Assembly: GCA_963971405.1 (NCBI GenBank)
Contig: OZ020489.1
Span: 36,551,047 to 36,615,046, forward strand
Direction: 5' to 3'
Origin: Psococerastis gibbosa
Lineage: Eukaryota > Arthropoda > Insecta > Psocodea > Psocidae
Length of the DNA stretch: 64,000 nucleotides
This document shows positions 43,201 to 52,357 of this stretch, one piece after another. The first letter of the stretch is position 1. Each line of letters opens with the position of its first letter. Under the pieces are notes generated by a model. That model was not told where the DNA came from. It searched no databases and saw nothing but the letters and a program-made list of their open reading frames with translations. The position numbers and the translations under genes were made by a program.

Positions 43201-45896
43201 CCAAGCAAGTCCCTTCTAGTCAACCTCGTTCCTAACCAGAGCGTGTGCCAATCGGGACGATTCGTTCAACTCGGTTGTCAGGACTTTAGTGAGTATTATT
43301 CCGAACAATTCGAAAAACAAAATTTTAAAGGTATATTTTTGGCAGGACGAAAGATTATCATCTAAAATCGCTCAAGTATTTTCCAAATATTCAAGGTTTT
43401 CTGCGCTGCATAAAACGCATCCATAAATTCTTAAAAAAATATTATTCGTCCAGACGAAAACCTAATCAATCTATTTTGCACGTAAAGCATAGTGTTCTCG
43501 ACGATTTCACCAGACGACTGAACAATTCTACCCAAGAACAAATTCTTCCCCTAAACAGGCTTCAACGCAATAAGCAAAGCAAAAACATAAAAGATCATTC
43601 TACATTGTATATGTCTGTTGCAGGCTGTGGATCACAGAGTGTATCTGAAGGCGTGGCTGGCCGCATGATTGACGGAAAGACCATGACTGGTCAACTGCCA
43701 TCGGTCGCCCTTATTTACAACAATAAAAACTCTCAGAGCTGTACTGCGAACATCATCTCACCACGATGGGCCATTGGCAGCTATAACTGTCTTCTAGTCA
43801 GGTATGCTTCAACTAATAAGAGACAATCATAGGGGGAAAGCCTTACAAGTGTAAAAAAATGTACTCTACATTTTGACACGTGTCTATCTATAACACCGAT
43901 TGCCCTCAATCATTGAAGTGATTTGTGCAAAAAACCGTTGGTAGTGACACACGCCATGTCATGCTTCAATAGTGGTAACTAACACCTATTCTACCAACCT
44001 CCTAGCCGAGTTGAGATATGACGATAATGATGATACTAACACAAAGTAGTAATCTACAAAACACAAAACTAAACACCCAGTTTCCATTCCAGAAACAAAA
44101 ACGTCAACGTGGAGGACTGGCGGTTATTCAGTGGGTCGACTAAATTCGAGCCTGGAGTAAGCGAGGGAGCAAACGTTTCGTCCATCGTGGCATATCCTCA
44201 GGTCCACTTCAACCAGTTCCTCTACGATAACGATGTGGCACTAGTGGAGGTGGCTGGCGCTCTCTCCTTCTCGCAGACCACCGGCGCCGTCTGCCTCCCC
44301 GGCCAGCAGCCTGAGCCCATGCAGCTGTGTGTCACTGCAGGGTGGGGCGTCGACTCAAAGGGTGAGCAGGTAGCCCAGTAGGCGTTATGAAAGAAATTGA
44401 AACAAGCCTTCGGAGGGACTCACCTGGCCCCAGCCGGTGGAAGAAGCATAATGACGCGGCTCGACTTGCACGGACACAAATTTTCCTCAAACTTAATTCA
44501 CCCGGGACCTTGCTACTACCACTGGACAGACAGGGTTTTTGTTTGTTTATTCCAGTGCGTGTTGAGACTTTGGTTCCCTTGTTACCAGGGACTGATTTAG
44601 GTACTCTTAGTATGTAAAGATTGGCAGCAGGATCGTATAATATGTAATGTAGGTATTTTTATTATTATTTTATTTATATTTATAACGTGACTTAATGTTT
44701 ATAAATTGCAATTACTTGTTTATTTTAAGTTTTATCTGCTCACTTGAGAATGACAATCTGTCGAAACCGGTCGTGACGATATTTTTATATTTTATATGTT
44801 TTTATGTGATATTTTAGAGTTAACTCTCATATATAATAATGTAAAGATTGCTAGCAAATCATGGATAGACGAAGTTAGTGAATTGATACACAGAGATTTT
44901 TGGTGAGGCTTCGCGCGATGCAGCTGGTAGTTGAAAATGTACAGGATGGAATGTAATAATAGCCGTTACAAAAACCCTAGGAACGAATGGTTGGCTTGCT
45001 AACAGAAAAACCTTTGCATTTTACCAGATGGTGGTCTTTCGCAATACCTGAGCTATCTCCCAGTACCAACCACAGACTCGGAGACGTGTAATTCTACAAA
45101 GTTCTATCCAGGACTCATAACCAAGGATAAAATATGCGCTGGTTACACTGATAGCACGAGTTCTTTATGTTCGGTGAGTATATGCTTACTTCTATTTATT
45201 CAGTAGTGATGTGAAGATATCGAATACATGGATTATCTACAAGTTAAAGCGCGAATGACACTGAAAACCATGAAAACAATGCAACCTACCCTCATTAGAA
45301 ATTGTTTCCAAGCACCAAGCTGCGACAGCCGCAACTGCTTCCTGCCACCTAGCGGAATATAATTAATTTAGTTGGATAGGCGTGTGTCGTAACTTGGAAT
45401 CGTTGACAGATCTTCATTTATTTTCCTCTTCTTCGTGTTCCCTCTATTTCTTCCTCCCGCCATTTCCTCGCGCACCTGTGTTATCCATGCGCTTTACATG
45501 TCTAAGCCAATGCAGTCACTTCCTCGATATCCTCTCCACCAGCGGTTCTTCCACACCAGGCTCTCTTTTCATCACTTCTTGCCCTCGGTTAAGTTGACGC
45601 CTTCTTACCCAGTCGAAATGCACGTAATGTGGAAAGCTGAATTGACGCACGCAAATTAACATTAATTTGTAAAATCGTTGACTATTTTCCTGTTCCAGAA
45701 CGATGAAGGAGCGCCTTTGATGTGCGTCAACAGCGCTCATACGTGGGAATTACGTGGCGTTCTCAGCTTTCACAAAAACTGCGGCCGTGGCGCCAGACCG
45801 TCCATCTTTAGTGACGTGTCAGCAGTAAGAAAGTGGATAGAAGAGACAACAGGGACTGACTATCAACATATTCAAAGCGGACTGGCACATAGGTGA
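25294..45896 (+). CDS. Type II transmembrane serine protease-like protein, catalytically dead (TM-SEA-EGF-mucin-5xLDLa-SRCR-S1A)
   Basis: Sixteen exons, all GT-AG with matching phases: 25294-25457, 26896-27213, 33543-33664, 34871-35047, 35444-35633, 36279-36454, 36795-39731, 39977-40204, 40402-40521, 40944-41054, 42473-42617, 43041-43288, 43624-43801, 44093-44361, 45028-45173, 45699-45896; about 1,908 residues. Start 25294 follows an in-frame stop at 25264; Met at 25339 has the better start context. Order: cytosolic tail with NPAF (77-80); membrane segment (about 183-202); SEA (about 261-382) with GSVVV; six-cysteine EGF-like module (about 386-424); [10 protein letters not shown] repeats (about 432-655); Ser/Thr/Pro-rich stalk to about 1360; five LDLa modules; SRCR (about 1553-1645); S1A domain to the end. 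Catalytic His is Asn (N1700), Asp is kept (D1752), Ser is Glu (E1846, NDEGAP). Known relatives (corin, enteropeptidase, TMPRSS group) are cell-surface proteases. I infer a cell-surface binding or scaffold protein. No exact ortholog is recognised. Confidence 0.93.
25458..26895. other. Intron 1 of the pseudoprotease gene
   Basis: Phase-2 intron with GTGAGT donor and a T-rich tract ending TTTACAG. It contains a LINE fragment at 25846-25975 and otherwise unrecognised DNA. Confidence 0.8.
25846..25975 (-). mobile_element. LINE 3' fragment in intron 1
   Basis: Phrases such as CAACGATTGGTCGGCAGCAA and CAGCTCTTGGTACGTTCGAG match the LINE tails at 8990-9090 and 20910-21005 in the same orientation. 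Confidence 0.65.
28435..28605 (+). repeat. Dispersed repeat D copy in intron 2
   Basis: CATTTTCAGAGCGGCAGT, TCTAAATTGCCATGATG and TTCGCCAATCTTCC followed by a GAAGTTGAAGAA run match the copies at 23225-23350. Confidence 0.5.
29222..29425 (-). mobile_element. tRNA-derived SINE in intron 2
   Basis: Read on the minus strand: TACTCTGCATGTC-side head, GTGGTACCGACTTTCACCC, B box GGTTCGAGTCCCAC, core CCATGCTTCGGAGGGCATGT, tail GTGTAAGAGAGGGCTTTATAG, then a TATTTATTTATTT end. This is the best-preserved copy of the family with the core intact. Confidence 0.8.
29880..30500. repeat. Tandem array of about 217-bp tRNA-like units
   Basis: Three units start near 29883, 30101 and 30318 with CCTTTATAGGCT(A/G)CCTCACTAATC. 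Each contains CGATTGGTCAAGTAGTAATA and, in the first two, the B-box-like GGGTTCGAGTACTGG. The first two are nearly identical and the third is worn. A partial unit precedes the array (about 29787-29840), followed by G runs at about 29844-29868. Minus-strand open frames beginning MSSIRTSRF repeat with the units and are not genes. Confidence 0.75.
33035..33429. mobile_element. Palindromic PIF/Harbinger-like MITE in intron 2
   Basis: This is a sister of 22088-22470, with ends GGCGCATATTCCACC and GGTGGAAACCGCGCC flanked by TAA on both sides. Both arms carry TGACGT(G/A)GT(A/T)(A/G)CAGACATTC-type boxes and the AAGACTTAGG block. It sits about 110 bases upstream of the exon that encodes the membrane segment. 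Confidence 0.85.
33731..33902. mobile_element. Foldback MITE, family A, copy 2 (intron 3)
   Basis: The left part GCAGCCTGATCGAGGCAACT pairs with the right part GCCTCGTTCAGGCTGC. The interior AATAGCACTTTCCATTATAA matches copy 1 (674-841) in the reverse orientation. Confidence 0.75.
34562..34672. repeat. Perfect 28-bp inverted repeat in intron 3
   Basis: Arms 34562-34589 (start CCACGATAGGATGGCAC) and 34645-34672 are exact reverse complements, separated by 55 bases. No target duplication is evident. It is distinct from the other MITE families here. Confidence 0.8.
34797..34866 (+). mobile_element. SINE tail fragment in intron 3
   Basis: GGGAGGGCTCCGCTAGGATGG and the ATTATTTATTTATTTT end match the SINE 3' part. 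The tail runs to within about 5 bases of the splice acceptor of exon 4, so it supplies the pyrimidine-rich stretch of that acceptor. Confidence 0.6.
35870..36000. mobile_element. Worn family A MITE relic (intron 5)
   Basis: TTTTCAATAGCACATTCTAT then TGTAAAATTACCTTGTTAAT resembles the interior of 33731-33902. The ends are gone. Confidence 0.4.
36945..37615 (+). repeat. Coding minisatellite, 30-bp unit, about 22 copies
   Basis: Within the large exon, a 30-base unit encodes [10 protein letters not shown]-like decapeptides with the pattern E-P-S-A-E-P-T-x-H-P. The last units are irregular (a five-residue unit is repeated once, near 37556). Several units are identical at the DNA level, which suggests recent unequal exchange, so copy number is likely to vary between alleles. 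Frames open on the minus strand here are artefacts of the repeat. Confidence 0.9.
39800..39900 (+). mobile_element. SINE relic in intron 7
   Basis: ACTTTCGCTCGAAAGGG then TTCTGGACATGCTTCGG follows the order of the SINE head and core, heavily worn. Confidence 0.4.
41081..41596. mobile_element. MITE with about 60-bp inverted ends (intron 10)
   Basis: The left end AGGGGTTTTCACAGTGTTGG (and on through GTTAACACAC) pairs with the right end CCAACACTGAAAACCCCT. The interior of about 370 bases has no gene. The family is unassigned. Confidence 0.75.
41891..42354. mobile_element. hAT-like MITE with nested MITE (intron 10)
   Basis: The left end CAGTGCCGGGTTAAGCC pairs with the right end GGCTAATCCGGCACGG. 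CTAGGTTG lies directly outside both ends (41883-41890 and 42355-42362), a perfect 8-base duplication. It has the same ends as 21278-21766. A second element (41998-42246) has inserted in it. Confidence 0.85.
41998..42246. mobile_element. Inner MITE with GAAGACGTC ends
   Basis: The left end GAAGACGTCAGGGGAAAAAC pairs with the right end GTTTTCCCCCGACGTCTTC, with further pairing of CCGGAAAGGTG and CACCTTTCCGG. It is nested in the hAT-like MITE. Confidence 0.75.
42631..42777. mobile_element. Palindromic PIF/Harbinger-like MITE (intron 11)
   Basis: The left end GGTGGCTATTCCACTCGTC pairs with the right end GACAAGTGGAATAGCCACC, flanked by TTA on both sides. The arms carry ATCATTTG/CAAATGATG-like and TCATCAATTATTG stretches related to the hairpin at 49968. 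It lies 14 bases after the exon 11 donor. Confidence 0.8.
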
Positions 45897-47160
45897 TTTA
45901 GACTGACAAACTCTGTGTTGTTTTAACTCGAAAAAGTCATATTGGAACACTGCTAAGTTTGTTCCCAAAAAGCTGAGCTGCAGCTTTTTCTTCTGCCGCT
46001 TTATCACACAACTAATAACAATTTGGCAGTTTTCAACCATGTGATAATTCTTGAGCATGACCTAATGATGGGGGCAACTGCACATATAATGTTGAGGAAA
46101 TGATCAAACATAGAGCTGTGCAATAATGGTTCACCGTTGCAGGTTCCTGTTGTTTTGTAAGATTTGTCTGTTAAGATGTCAGTTTTTAGTCGCAATTTTT
46201 CCCGTTTTCGCAAAAGATGTAAGACTGTCATAACTGTTCTTAATAAGAATAGTAGTGGCTAATGCTGACATGTTAGTGTAGTGTTATTTGGATAAGTGTA
46301 TTTATTTGCATGCACGTGATTGGAAATTAAGTGAAGGATTAAGTTATAGTTGGGAAGTATTCAAAAATATTTCTATAGGAAATCTTTAAAATGTATGTTA
46401 GGCTACATATAATTTTTAATTGTCATTTCTGTCATTGGTGCCTACACTTCCCACACTCGCGCTCATTCAAAACCAAAGAAATGCATTAGTTAGACTGCTA
46501 ATTTCTAAGAATGCCGTTAGCTCCTAACTGGAACCCGCAACGTGTTAATTAAAATAACCCGTTTGATGCAAGGTGTTTTATTTCAAATTTCAGCAATAAC
46601 TTAGGCCTAATACTAGCATACGGTAGTAGTGCGTAAACTGAATTGGTAACTTTAAATAATGGTACCAACTTAAAAGTTACTGTTGGCTCTGTTGCATTTT
46701 AGCCATCTAGCTAATTACATTTCTTTGGTCTTAACCTGAACTTATATTCTGTCACGTAGCCAATTTAATTAAAATGGACATGAAAATGGCGGACTCAAAA
46801 TTAGTCATTACTAGAGGACATTCTATGGAAGAGTTGTAGCTACAAGATAATGTAGCCTTTATTTAAAATGTAATTTGGACCTCTCTTGGGGTCTTTTTAA
46901 GTCATAAGCTGCTTGATACCATAATGAATTATACACGCCAATTCAGTTTCTATTACAATATTGGGTTAGCTCCCAAATCTTCTCGAATAAGCCGGTACGT
47001 ACGGTAGATAATACTATAAAAGTAGTAGAAGCGGTACAGTATAATATTGTAAGTCTCAATACCGTGGCCTTAAATGTTATCCGTGTCGTGATCTACGCTT
47101 TTCTATGCATGCTACTATAATACAAGACTTGTACTATTTATGTAATTGCTTAACTGGCAA
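45897..47160. other. 3' flank of the pseudoprotease gene
   Basis: The 3' UTR begins here. ATTAAA-type signals occur near 46548 and 46768, but I cannot tell which is used. No other gene or repeat is recognised in this stretch. Confidence 0.4.
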
Positions 47161-47164
47161 TTAA

Positions 47165-48892
47165 AATACTGTTCGCCCAGAAAAGTTTGCAAATGCACAA
47201 TAGAATATCCCGTAATGCCTTCCCAAGTCCCGCATCCCCATGTCAATTCCCTATGCAGCATTTTCAAATCAGATAGAACTACTTTGCATGTGTTTGTATA
47301 CACAAAACTTATGGTGGTTCCATTCCAAATTTAATGCATTAAGGTCACAAGTGGACATTGCTTATTTATTTAGCTAAAATTGTCTTTTTACGAATTCACG
47401 ACTCCAATGTCAAAATTAAAATTAAAATTTTCTGAATGTTAGTTAATTGCCTTCAACTACAGTAGCAACGTTAGTGGAACGGTTTTAGGATCATCAAAAT
47501 GAAATGAACAAAATGAAAGCAATATTTATTGTTATAGGCTAAATATTATTAGTGCGTTTCTTGAATTTGAGAAATGTATAAAATTTTCTTCATACCATAC
47601 TGTGTTAAAAATGGATCAACTTGAAAGTAGAAAGTTAACTTGAGAGCGTTCAGGCCACAGAAAAGAGTTTCTGTGCATCACACCAATAAGGGTCTCGTCA
47701 AGGTATACAATGCGCTTTCCTTCAGACCTGGCGTTCCGGATTCCCTGTAAATACCTATAACGCCAAGAAAGCGTGCGTGCCGACTCGACCAAGACGTTGT
47801 ATTTTGTCAAACATCTTAAATCTGCACAGCATTGAAATTGTGACTTCTTTGTTTCTGCTGCACTTCTGATGCGTGTATACATAATAGTCTCCTCAACCGA
47901 CTGGTTGTTTTTTATTTTATTACGTAAAACTTAACCAAGAAAAACATTTTCACAATGAGTTCTGATTGATTACATTGGTTTCTTTATATTATGGAGAAGT
48001 CTTTAGAAATATTGTATCTATCAGACCAAAACACTAATACTAGCAAATTGAAATTCATTTCTCTCTGAACTACTCTTCATATATGGTAACTACAGAGCAC
48101 AGATTGTTAATTTACCTGAAGTGAAGACGCGTAGTGATAAATACGCGGAGGCTCTCCTTGGGCATTTGGTAACGACCATCAAGCTCTAATATTTATTGTC
48201 GCAGGGTGTCCAAGCTTAACAGTCACCAATCATTCTAGGATGAATATACATATTTATGGGGTTCCTAATCATCCTTTCATCACATTCGTCGAGATCGCGT
48301 AGTTTTATTGACGTCTTTTTTCCTTTATATTTTTGTTGATTTTTTACCTCGACGGACTCCTAGACTCTATTATATCAGAATTGACGCATATCTGACAATA
48401 TGACCCTTACCTTCGAAATTAACTGACTACTTTCAAATTGATCCATTTTATAATACAGTATAGTAAGAAGAAAATTTTATAAATTTCTCAAATTCAAGAA
48501 ACGCACTAATAATATTTATAACAATAAATATTGCTTTCATTTTGTTCTATGATGATCCTAAAACCGTTCCACTAACGTTGTTGCTACAGTAGTTAAAGAC
48601 AAATAACTAACATTCTGAAAATTAATTTTAATTTTGACATTGGAGTCGTGAATTCGTAAAAAGTACAACAGATCGACAATTTTAGCTAAATAAATAAGCA
48701 ATGTCCACTTGTGACCTTAATGCATTAAATTTGGAATGGAACCTCCATAAGTTTTGTGTATACAAACACATGCAAAGTAGTTCTATCTGATTTGAAAATG
48801 CAGCATAGGGAATTTTAATGGGGATGCGGGACTTAGGAAGGCATTACGGGATATTCTATGGTGCATTTGCAAACTTTTCTGGGCGGACAGTA
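47165..48892. mobile_element. Transposon with about 475-bp terminal inverted repeats
   Basis: The segment 47165-47640 is the inverted copy of about 48415-48892, with small differences. Shared phrases include CGCCCAGAAAAGTTTGCAAA, TGTTTGTATACACAAAACTT and CCTAAAACCGTTCC(A)CTAAC. The 775-base interior contains a minus-strand transposase relic. It resembles a foldback or long-TIR DNA transposon that has lost most of its coding part. Confidence 0.8.
47616..47882 (-). pseudogene. DDE transposase relic
   Basis: The minus-strand frame of 88 codons includes RNARSEGKRIVYLDET. A stretch R-x-x-G-(R/K)-x-I-V-Y-x-D-E-T is typical of DDE_3-type (Tc1/IS630-like) transposases at the second catalytic Asp. 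The normal W after T is L here, the frame has no start context, and neither the first Asp region nor the last Glu/Asp region is found. It lies inside the inverted repeats of the element at 47165-48892. Confidence 0.55.
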
Positions 48893-49290
48893 CATAAGCA
48901 TCGCCTGTTATCTGAACAAAATAATTTGTGCAGCCTAATTTAATTCCAATCCAAAAGTTAGGGATGGGAGGAACAGAAGGGGCTCATGTCTTAAGTTTCA
49001 ACGGGTTCGGCCCCCGGTAGCAATGCTATTCTCGGGACTGAGCTCAAGCTATTTCTTTGGATTATACAATAGGCTAGGTAGATACTGTAATATACATGAC
49101 GTACAACTCGACTCTGTCATAAGTGGCCAAACGTGTGTTATGTTTGTAAATACGGTCTTATTCTGTATATAGTCTTTATTACCATAGGTTATCTTCTTTA
49201 TTCGACATTTATAAAAACGTATTTTACTTTATGTTAAATGTGTGTGTTTATGAAGCATTTACAGTTTACAGCGAAATAGTCTCAATAATC
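48893..49290. other. Intergenic DNA, nothing recognised
   Basis: No feature seen. Confidence 0.4.
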
Positions 49291-49636
49291 ATTAAGGTAT
49301 AAATTTCCATATATTTAGTAAACAAACCAGGCCTGGGTATTTCTGACTATAAACTATTTAATTCTTCGTTTTCAGCCGCTAAGATAGGAAAATGGCATTA
49401 AGTTCATAAAAAATACAAGCTTTCGTAGTAAATTTACATTTTTCCATTTGAATTATCATTATTCTAGAAAAAACACGAAAAATGCATTAAAGAGATAGAA
49501 TAGGTAGTCTTAAGTTAAATCAGACGAGTAAATAGTGTTTTATTATCTTTGCAGCTGTGAAACAGGGAATTTATTTATTTATTTGAAAATGTCTGCTTTG
49601 AATACAAAATATTTGGAAATCTCAGCCTTAACGTCA
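49291..49636. mobile_element. MITE, family G
   Basis: The left part TTAAGGTATAAATTTCCA pairs imperfectly with the right part TGGAAATCTCAGCCTTAA. A truncated relative is at 13453-13660. The interior is AT-rich and non-coding. Confidence 0.55.
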
Positions 49637-49965
49637 CTTTAATATTTTTGCACTCTTTAAATTATAAAGCTAAATGTCAGTGGTGTACTAAAATTATAGT
49701 TAAATATCTTAAAAGACTTAAGTTATTCTTACGCTCAACGCTACCATTAGTTATAGTTCATTGTTTCACAGATATGCTAAAATATCATTCAATATTATGA
49801 CTTTAAACAACCAAAATACCGCACAATAATTCACAGTTTCGTTCGAAAGAATAGACTATCAAAATAGAGCTATGAAATAAGATAAAAACATTAAAAAACC
49901 TTTGTAAGTAATTCATTAGTTAGTAGGTCTGTTCCCACCATGAAATGGAATGCAACGTCCTACGG
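49637..49965. other. Intergenic DNA, nothing recognised
   Basis: No feature seen. Confidence 0.4.
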
Positions 49966-49967
49966 CG

Positions 49968-50222
49968 TGTATTCCACTAGTCTTCTTCTCTTAATCTGTG
50001 CACTAAAAGATGATGAGATTTTTGTTTTAAGGAGACTATTATGTAGATACTTAACTTATCTATTATAAATTAATTTATAATATGGTAGAGACTTAATATT
50101 GATGTCTGCTGCCATATTATAACTTAATTTATAATAGATAAGTTAAGTATCTACATAATAGTCTCCTTACAACAAAAATCTCATCATCTCTTAGTGCACA
50201 GATGAAGAAAAGATGACAAGTG
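49968..50222. mobile_element. Palindromic hairpin MITE, right end cut
   Basis: The left arm starts GGCGTGTATTCCACTAGTC and pairs inward with the right arm (GTGCACAGATGAAGAAAAGA side). The centre is a long hairpin built on TAGATACTTAACTTATCTA. The right end is interrupted by the next hairpin element at 50226. Confidence 0.7.
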
Positions 50223-50225
50223 CTA

Positions 50226-50443
50226 AGGCGGCTTTGCCACCGACCTCGTTTTTCATAATGCAAGTGCATGACGTGGTAGCAGACATCATTAATAAGTCTG
50301 CCATATTTTAAGGAGACTATAATGTAGATACTTAACTTATCTATTATAAATTAAGTTATAATATGGTAGAGACTTATTAATAATGTCTGCTACAAAGTCA
50401 TGCACTTGCATTATGAAAAACGAGGTTGGTGGAAACGCCGCCT
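50226..50443. mobile_element. Palindromic PIF/Harbinger-like MITE
   Basis: The left end GGCGGCTTTGCCACC pairs with the right end GGTGGAAACGCCGCC, flanked by TAA on both sides. The arms contain ATGACGTGGTAGCAGACATC near the inside. The centre repeats the TAGATACTTAACTTATCTA block seen in the neighbouring hairpin, so the two have exchanged or copied inner sequence. Confidence 0.8.
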
Positions 50444-50446
50444 AAG

Positions 50447-50936
50447 TGCTAACTGAAACTTTCCAAATTTCCTCCAATATTTTTTCTTTTCACTATAATG
50501 CTTCAATTATTAAGTACGGGCCACAAGTTACCAGACATGCGTCCTTCCAAATGGTATTTGTCGATATTTTTTATATTGTATACGTAACCAATTAATTTAC
50601 TATTAATTACTCATAGGCCTGTAATATTGTCATTTTAAACTCTTTTGTGTACCTTACTGTATCTAATTTTCGGGTTGTCTTCCGTCCAATCTACATAATA
50701 GAAGGTCCACAGGATCAATTTTTCTAACATATATAGTAGTTCATGTTAGTGATGATTAGAATATTATTTATATAAGTGTTGTAGATATTTGTTTATAATA
50801 ATACAGGCGAATTTGCCACTAGAATATATTGGTTTATTAATGGCTGTAAAATTCCAAAACTGAACCATATTCACTGCGAAATTTGTCATGGAAACAAGGG
50901 GGTTGGTACGGAACCCAAAGTCGCTGGCTTGACGCT
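50447..50936. other. Intergenic DNA left of the HP1-retroelement cluster
   Basis: No feature is seen. The mirror symmetry of the cluster begins at about 50937. Confidence 0.45.
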
Positions 50937-50989
50937 GAGCGTTTTAAAATTGTCAAAATGACTTTTTGGGGTCAATGTGAATTTTCCTA

Positions 50990-51315
50990 CACGATCACTT
51001 GACCCGAACCCGACCAGAACTCGTGACGTAGGCTACACAAGAGAAACTTAGAGAAAAGAGGCTGAACTGGTGGGGACTCATACTACGTAGACGAAAACCT
51101 TAAATCACCTGGCACCTAGTCAAAAGAGTAATGAACCGGGAGACACGAAGAAGAAGACCACCACCAGGGAGACTGAAAGTAACACTGAGAAGAAAGATCG
51201 CCGGAGATATGAGAAGTTTGGGGCTCTCCGCCTAGGACGCACAGGCCAGGACTGTGTGGGAACGCTGTTGTCGTGCCGCCGACTCTCCATGAGGATAAGG
51301 CGCGGTAAAAGTAAG
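50990..51315 (+). mobile_element. LINE ORF2 C-terminal relic, left edge
   Basis: Broken frames read LNWWGLILRR, then KKTTTRET, then DMRSLGLSA and ARTVWERCCRAADSP, the usual end of a non-LTR ORF2 protein. Stops interrupt it. The mirror copy is at about 63395-63720. It is of a different LINE subfamily from those at 5, 9 and 21 kb. Confidence 0.7.
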
Positions 51316-51377
51316 TATCGCTTGGAGTGTATCTACTTTAAAACTAGCATTTCCGAAAATAGAGAATTAAGAAAAAT

Positions 51378-51420
51378 CTGGATTTGGTGGGAATCGAACC
51401 CACGATCTATGCCACGATTG
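51378..51420 (-). repeat. tRNA-like 3' half, left edge
   Basis: The minus strand has a complete T-arm: GTGGG, loop TTCGATT, stem CCCAC, followed by an acceptor-like CAAATCCA. There is no matching 5' half, so it is not a tRNA gene. The mirror copy is at 63287-63330 (+). It could be a SINE piece or the remains of a primer-binding region, which I cannot decide. Confidence 0.55.
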
Positions 51421-51429
51421 AATTTTTTG

Positions 51430-51560
51430 TCAAAATATAAAAAAATCATTATTCATGGCAATGTTTTATAGCATTGAAGATGACTTTAGCGGGTAGGTTA
51501 CGCTGCATAAAAGAAAATAAAGCCTGCATGAGATGTTTAAAAACAGGATCGCCATTTTTT
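51430..51560 (+). pseudogene. BEL/Pao gag zinc-knuckle fragment upstream of HP1 (unit A)
   Basis: About 40 codons correspond to the knuckle region of the gag downstream (KKIIIHGNV-like start, then LRCIKENKACMRCLKTGS), with a frameshift against it. It lies about 170 bases before the HP1-like start. The mirror copy is at 63150-63270. It shows that a piece of gag sits on the outer side of HP1 as well. Confidence 0.7.
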
Positions 51561-51728
51561 ATAACAGTCATAACACTGATAAGAGAGTTCGGCGTCAGTT
51601 ATTTGTATTTACGGATTTTACTCAATTTTATAAAAAAAAAAGACAAGAAATAACATTTAATCTAACTACCTCATTTTATAGTTAATTTGAGGAAGTTGTG
51701 AATTCAGCTTATTATTCTACTGGTCCCA

Positions 51729-52274
<546 letters not shown>

Positions 52275-52357
52275 CTTCAAAATTAGTATTCTTCTTCCCC
52301 CTTAATGCCGCTTGCGCAGCGTGACGGGCTGAAAGGGCCGTCTTGGGGGCGAGCCTT

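Noticed and set aside
51378-51420. tRNA gene or a certain LTR-element primer site
   Set aside because: Only the 3' half is present and no LTR ends nearby; kept only as a tRNA-like half.
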